Part shown: positions 7,640 through 10,499 of the stretch, piece after piece
Layout of the letters: every line of letters begins with the position of its first letter
Numbering within the stretch: position 1 is the stretch's first letter
From: Bacteroidales bacterium
GTDB taxonomy: Bacteria > Bacteroidota > Bacteroidia > Bacteroidales > UBA12077
Reading direction: 5' to 3'
Length of the DNA stretch: 10,499 nucleotides
NCBI GenBank assembly: GCA_030600865.1
Contig: JAUVUS010000044.1
Location: 1-10,499, forward strand
Made by a program: the position numbers and the translations under genes
The notes under the pieces: model-generated
Databases searched by the model: none
The model's input: the letters and a program-made list of their open reading frames with translations, nothing else
What the model was told of the DNA's origin: nothing

Positions 7640-7665
7640 ACTCCAAAGGGCATATCTCTGGAGTT
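7639..7665 (+). terminator. Weak hairpin downstream of hisS
   Basis: AACTCCA (7639-7645) and TGGAGTT (7659-7665) form a 7-bp stem with a 13-nt loop, followed by AATTAATTTCT. It is 86 bases after the hisS stop. A competing pairing of GGAGATAT with ATATCTC nearby weakens the call. It is the only terminator candidate between hisS and the repeat element. Confidence 0.3.
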
Positions 7666-7760
7666 AATTAATTTCTAAGAATTAATCAATTACATATTTT
7701 CTATTATTTAATTTAAAACGAATATCAGTTATTATAACCATAAATAAATAATCATCCCCT

Positions 7761-7882
7761 GTCATTCCGTCCCGATAGTTATCGGGATGACCCGGAATCT
7801 AAGTTGAAAGTACTAGATTCCTGCTCCCGAAAGTTTTCGGGACGCAGGAACGTTTATCTTCATGACTGAAAGGAATAATGAC
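7761..7882. repeat. REP/MITE-like element of nested hairpins
   Basis: About 120 bases, visibly GC-richer than their surroundings, are built almost wholly from inverted repeats. The outer ends are GTCATTCC (7761-7768) and GGAATAATGAC (7872-7882, imperfect). Hairpin A is TCCCGATAGTTATCGGGA (7770-7787), flanked by ATTCCG and CGGAAT. GGAATCTA (7794-7801) pairs with TAGATTCC (7814-7821). Hairpin B is TCCCGAAAGTTTTCGGGA (7825-7842), extended by TTCCTGC and GCAGGAA. A and B differ only at one paired position, a compensatory T-A to A-T swap. The GTCATTCC...GGAATC layout resembles dispersed REP or MITE repeats of many bacteria. No transposase is in view, and copy number cannot be seen from one window. 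The remaining 7666-7760 and 7883-7944 stretches show nothing but AT-rich DNA. Confidence 0.75.
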
Positions 7883-7944
7883 AAGTATTTGATTAGAAGT
7901 TGGTTTAAATTGCGGATAATTATATAATTTAATTCACATTGAAC

Positions 7945-9450
7945 ATGAAAAAAATTCATTATATATCTAATGATCAATTAACTTTTGACAGGATTGATCA
8001 AATTTTAAAAGAAGGATTTACACTGGCTCTTTCTGAGCAATCAAAAAATAATATAATAAAATGCCGTGAATACTTAGATCAAAAGATGGATAGTAAGGAC
8101 GAGCTAATTTATGGTATTAATACCGGATTTGGTGCATTGTATGATAAGAGAATTTCTCGTGAAGATTTAGGAAAACTCCAACAAAATCTGGTTATGTCAC
8201 ATGCTTGTGGTACTGGGGATGAAATTCCTGTTGAGATTGTAAAAATTATGATTTTATTAAAGATTCAATCATTGTCATATGGACATTCAGGAGTGCAATT
8301 ATCAACCGTTGATAGATTAATTGATTTCTTTAATAATGATATTCTACCTATTGTATATCAGTATGGTTCTTTAGGTGCTTCAGGTGATTTGGCTCCCTTG
8401 GCACACATGAGTTTGCCAATGCTTGGTTTAGGTGAGCTTATTTTCAAAGGCGAAAGAATGTCCGGTGAAGATTTACTTAAAAAAATGAAATGGGAGCCGA
8501 TTGGTTTAAAATCAAAAGAAGGCTTAGCATTATTGAACGGAACTCAATTTATGAGTGCTCATGGTGTTTATTTAACATTAAAAGTGTGGAAATTATCTCA
8601 ATTAGCCGATGTTATTAGTGCAGTTTCTTTGGATGCTTTCGACGGAAGAATTGAGCCGTTTCATGACTCTGTTCATCAGATTCGCCATCATTTAGGGCAA
8701 ATAAAAACTGCCCGCAGAATGCGTTATATTCTTGAGGGAAGTGAACTTATTAATCGACCTAAAATTCATGTTCAGGATCCATATTCGTTTCGTTGTATTC
8801 CGCAGGTTCATGGAGCATCGAAAGATTCTATAAACTATGTTTCATATGTTTTTAATAACGAAATTAATGCTGTAACCGATAATCCAACTATTTTTCCTGA
8901 TGAGGATTTAATAATATCAGCCGGTAATTTCCACGGACAACCCTTGGCTTTAGCATTAGACAATTTATGTATTGCAATGGCTGAATTGGGTAGTATTTCA
9001 GAACGCAGAACTTATCAATTACTTGCCGGGAAACGCGGATTACCACCTTTCTTAGTTGCAAATCCCGGATTGAATAGTGGATTTATGATTCCGCAATATA
9101 CGGCGGCATCTATTGTTAGCAGAAACAAACAATTGTCAACTCCTGCTTCTGTTGATACTATTGAGTCATCACAAGGACAGGAAGATCATGTGAGCATGGG
9201 AGCGAATGCTGCAACAAAAGCTTACCAGGTTGCTCTTAACCTGGAAAGGATTTTGGCCATTGAGTTATTCAGTACAGCTCAGGCACTGGAATTCCAGCGT
9301 CCTGCAAAATCATCGCCATTTATAGAAAAATTTGTGAGCGATTATCGTAAAAAGGTGAAGTTTATCGATGAAGATAAAACGATGTATGATGATATTGCCC
9401 GATCTGTTGAGTATTTACAAGAAGTTGAACTTGATTTATCGGAAAATTAA
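7945..9450 (+). CDS. hutH: Histidine ammonia-lyase
   Basis: Deaminates L-histidine to trans-urocanate and ammonia, the first step of histidine degradation, in the cytosol. The ATG at 7945 is preferred over the in-frame TTG six bases upstream, giving 501 residues, typical of the family. The Ala145-Ser146-Gly147 triad in 'GSLGASGDLAPLAH' cyclises autocatalytically into the MIO electrophile. Other active-site elements are present: Tyr56 in 'YGINTGFG', Asn198 in 'EGLALLNGTQ', 'VQDPYSFRC', 'AGNFHGQPLA' and 'GQEDHVSMG', whose Glu is characteristic of histidine lyases. Ser85-His86 in 'NLVMSHACGTG' at the substrate-selectivity position favours histidine over tyrosine or phenylalanine, as does the Glu, because tyrosine lyases of flavobacteria have Gln-Asp there. 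No hutU, hutI or formiminoglutamate gene lies in the window. The gene is followed 23 bases later by a strong terminator, so it is probably a single-gene unit. Confidence 0.95.
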   Translation: MKKIHYISNDQLTFDRIDQILKEGFTLALSEQSKNNIIKCREYLDQKMDSKDELIYGINTGFGALYDKRISREDLGKLQQNLVMSHACGTGDEIPVEIVKIMILLKIQSLSYGHSGVQLSTVDRLIDFFNNDILPIVYQYGSLGASGDLAPLAHMSLPMLGLGELIFKGERMSGEDLLKKMKWEPIGLKSKEGLALLNGTQFMSAHGVYLTLKVWKLSQLADVISAVSLDAFDGRIEPFHDSVHQIRHHLGQIKTARRMRYILEGSELINRPKIHVQDPYSFRCIPQVHGASKDSINYVSYVFNNEINAVTDNPTIFPDEDLIISAGNFHGQPLALALDNLCIAMAELGSISERRTYQLLAGKRGLPPFLVANPGLNSGFMIPQYTAASIVSRNKQLSTPASVDTIESSQGQEDHVSMGANAATKAYQVALNLERILAIELFSTAQALEFQRPAKSSPFIEKFVSDYRKKVKFIDEDKTMYDDIARSVEYLQEVELDLSEN

Positions 9451-9473
9451 GCTATCAGAAATCAAGATTTAAG

Positions 9474-9504
9474 AAAGCGCCTAACTTGCAAGGGCGCTTT
9501 TTTT
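9474..9504 (+). terminator. Intrinsic terminator of hutH
   Basis: Stem AAAGCGCC (9474-9481) / GGCGCTTT (9493-9500) with an 11-nt loop, followed by four further T. GC-rich core, A run before and T run after: a textbook rho-independent terminator 23 bases after the hutH stop. The T/A flanks could also work in the reverse direction. Confidence 0.9.
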
Positions 9505-9626
9505 AGTTTATAGGACATGTAAAATTTTTAGGAACTTTAATTTGCTTTTCTTAACTTGTGAATTCTATTTTTAAATTGACAGTAATATTAAAATTATTCT
9601 TAATTATCATTTAAATGTAAAATATT

Positions 9627-10397
9627 ATGAGAAAACTTAGTTTACTATTAATCGTAGGATTATTAATTATCATTTCTCCTTCAATGTATGCACAAATTAG
9701 TGTTTCAGGAGCTTTAAACCGAGCGTCAAAGGAGATCAAAAAATCAGATCAAAAAAAGGAAGAAAAGGAAAAAGCAGAAAAAGAACAAGAAGAACAAGAA
9801 AAAAATAAAGAAGAAAAAGAAAAGGATTATCCTTTGTTAAGTCGTTTTGAAGGAGCAGAGAAAGTATATGAAAAGGCTTTTAAATGGGAAGAATATAAAC
9901 TACCTGTTAATTCTGTCGATGATAATTTACATTGGGAAGCTTTTACGAAACTCGAAGGAAGAATAATTAGGTATCAATATAATGTAAGTCCCGATAATAA
10001 TACGGCTTATGTATTTAAAATGTATGAGAAAAAACTTAAAAACTCAGGATTTGAAGTTCTTTTTGCCAAAAAAGGAAGTGACATGAAACTTTCATCAGGT
10101 TCTTTTTGTGGTAAATATTACAAGAATTTAGGAAACTCGAAATTTGGCTATAAATATGGCACCAAAGGTAAGGACCATGCTTTTATTGTAGGTAAAATAA
10201 AAAGTAATGGAAAAGATATTTTTGCAGCAATATATATATCTGGTTTCGATAATACAACATTAATAACACAAGATATTATTGAAGCAGAAGAAATAGAAGT
10301 ACAAGCTGTTATTGCTGTGCCATATCATGGCTTGAAGGGTTCAAAGGGAAAGGTGAAAATCTGTGGAAAGCTCTTTATATTACAAACAGCAATATAA
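9627..10397 (+). CDS. Secreted DUF4892-like protein with abnormal C-terminus
   Basis: Predicted signal peptide 'MRKLSLLLIVGLLIIISPSM', cleaved near 'MYA-QIS', so the product is exported. Residues about 35-66 are a Lys/Glu-rich, probably helical linker. From 'YPLLSRFEGAEKVYEK' onward it resembles the DUF4892-type domain found in front of OmpA-like domains: 'KLEGRIIRYQYNVSP', 'MYEKKLKNSGFEVLF' and the closing 'FAAIYISGF' plus 'DIIEAEEIEV'. In relatives a peptidoglycan-binding OmpA domain often follows. Here the last 29 residues ('VIAVPYHGLKGSKGK' and onward) match neither. They overlap a glycosyltransferase sequence in the next frame, so this C-terminus is probably not native. The 256-residue length is therefore a result of where the shifted frame happens to stop. 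A TTGACA lies upstream at about 9577, but no TAnnTTTG box was found. The domain call rests on remembered family pattern, moderate certainty. Confidence 0.7.
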   Translation: MRKLSLLLIVGLLIIISPSMYAQISVSGALNRASKEIKKSDQKKEEKEKAEKEQEEQEKNKEEKEKDYPLLSRFEGAEKVYEKAFKWEEYKLPVNSVDDNLHWEAFTKLEGRIIRYQYNVSPDNNTAYVFKMYEKKLKNSGFEVLFAKKGSDMKLSSGSFCGKYYKNLGNSKFGYKYGTKGKDHAFIVGKIKSNGKDIFAAIYISGFDNTTLITQDIIEAEEIEVQAVIAVPYHGLKGSKGKVKICGKLFILQTAI

Positions 10398-10499
10398 TTG
10401 TATATCTTGATGCTGACATAAAAAATATTCACCACAGATTTGTTTACGCCCTTGTTGGCCCCCTGATTCTTTTCGATAATATTAAATTTTCCAAGGCCT
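10343..10499 (+). pseudogene. Glycosyltransferase fragment (glucosyl-3-phosphoglycerate synthase-like), 3' open
   Basis: In the frame starting at 10343 the sequence reads 'KGKGENLWKALYITNSNIIV', then 'YLDADIKNIHHRFVYALVGP', and stays open to the window end. The GKGENLW stretch, the DAD metal-binding motif and the 'RFVYALVGPL' segment match the middle of GT-A fold glucosyl-3-phosphoglycerate synthases (GT81-type), enzymes that transfer glucose to 3-phosphoglycerate. There is no start codon in this frame between the stop near 10280 and the match. The GT N-terminal nucleotide-binding part is absent. Upstream residues 'VPYHGLKGS' in the frame of the preceding gene look like they belong to the same enzyme, so a -1 shift at AAAGGGA (10343-10349) would join them. 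It is a broken gene, a recoded fusion, or an assembly or sequencing fault. Confidence 0.7.

Noticed and set aside
7939..7941. TTG as the start of hutH
   Set aside because: An ATG follows two codons later and gives the usual N-terminus for the family.

Overview
The window looks like chromosomal DNA of a Bacteroidota member, probably near the marine or anaerobic Marinilabiliales/Bacteroidales. The support is very low GC, starts without Shine-Dalgarno sequences, a TAnnTTTG -7 box (TATATTTG) upstream of hisS, and the propeller/Y_Y_Y sensor architecture typical of this phylum. Genus cannot be fixed from the sequence.

Left part (1-4671), signalling. A large 5'-truncated sensor protein runs off the left edge. 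It has a periplasmic two-component-type beta-propeller, a Y_Y_Y domain, one membrane helix, a coiled coil and a cytoplasmic SpoIIE/PP2C phosphatase. Convergent to it is a six-helix membrane hybrid histidine kinase with a receiver domain. Its ATP-binding domain has lost the G1 and G2 glycines and its H-box reads HQ instead of HE, so it looks like a pseudokinase with an intact receiver. Between the two 3' ends lies a start-less zinc-ribbon remnant on the minus strand.

Middle (4672-6188). A 303-bp divergent intergenic region carries a 36-nt near-perfect palindrome and a 21-nt palindrome. It separates the kinase from a secreted, internally duplicated protein of unknown function whose frame is broken by one amber codon in the linker. 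That gene ends at a strong bidirectional hairpin, on the other side of which a 40-aa minus-strand ORF ends. Two more terminator-like hairpins precede the hisS promoter.

Histidine block (6189-9504). hisS (histidyl-tRNA synthetase) and hutH (histidine ammonia-lyase) lie on the same strand, 391 bp apart. The gap holds a tiny 27-codon ORF and a GC-richer REP/MITE-like element of nested hairpins. hutH ends in a clear intrinsic terminator. One enzyme uses histidine and the other degrades it, but no other hut gene is in view, so the pairing may be chance.

Right edge (9627-10499). A secreted protein with a K/E-rich linker and a DUF4892-like domain, as found in front of OmpA domains, runs into an abnormal C-terminus. 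At 10343-10349 the sequence AAAGGGA lets a -1 shift join it to a frame encoding an unmistakable GT-A glycosyltransferase fragment resembling glucosyl-3-phosphoglycerate synthase, open to the window end. This is most simply a rearrangement junction plus a frameshift (decay or assembly error), but it is the oddest spot in the window.

No rRNA, tRNA, CRISPR array or recognisable transposase gene was seen. No complete new system is evident. The best leads are the pseudokinase with its palindrome-rich promoter region, the amber-split duplicated gene, the 40-aa ORF and the right-edge fusion.
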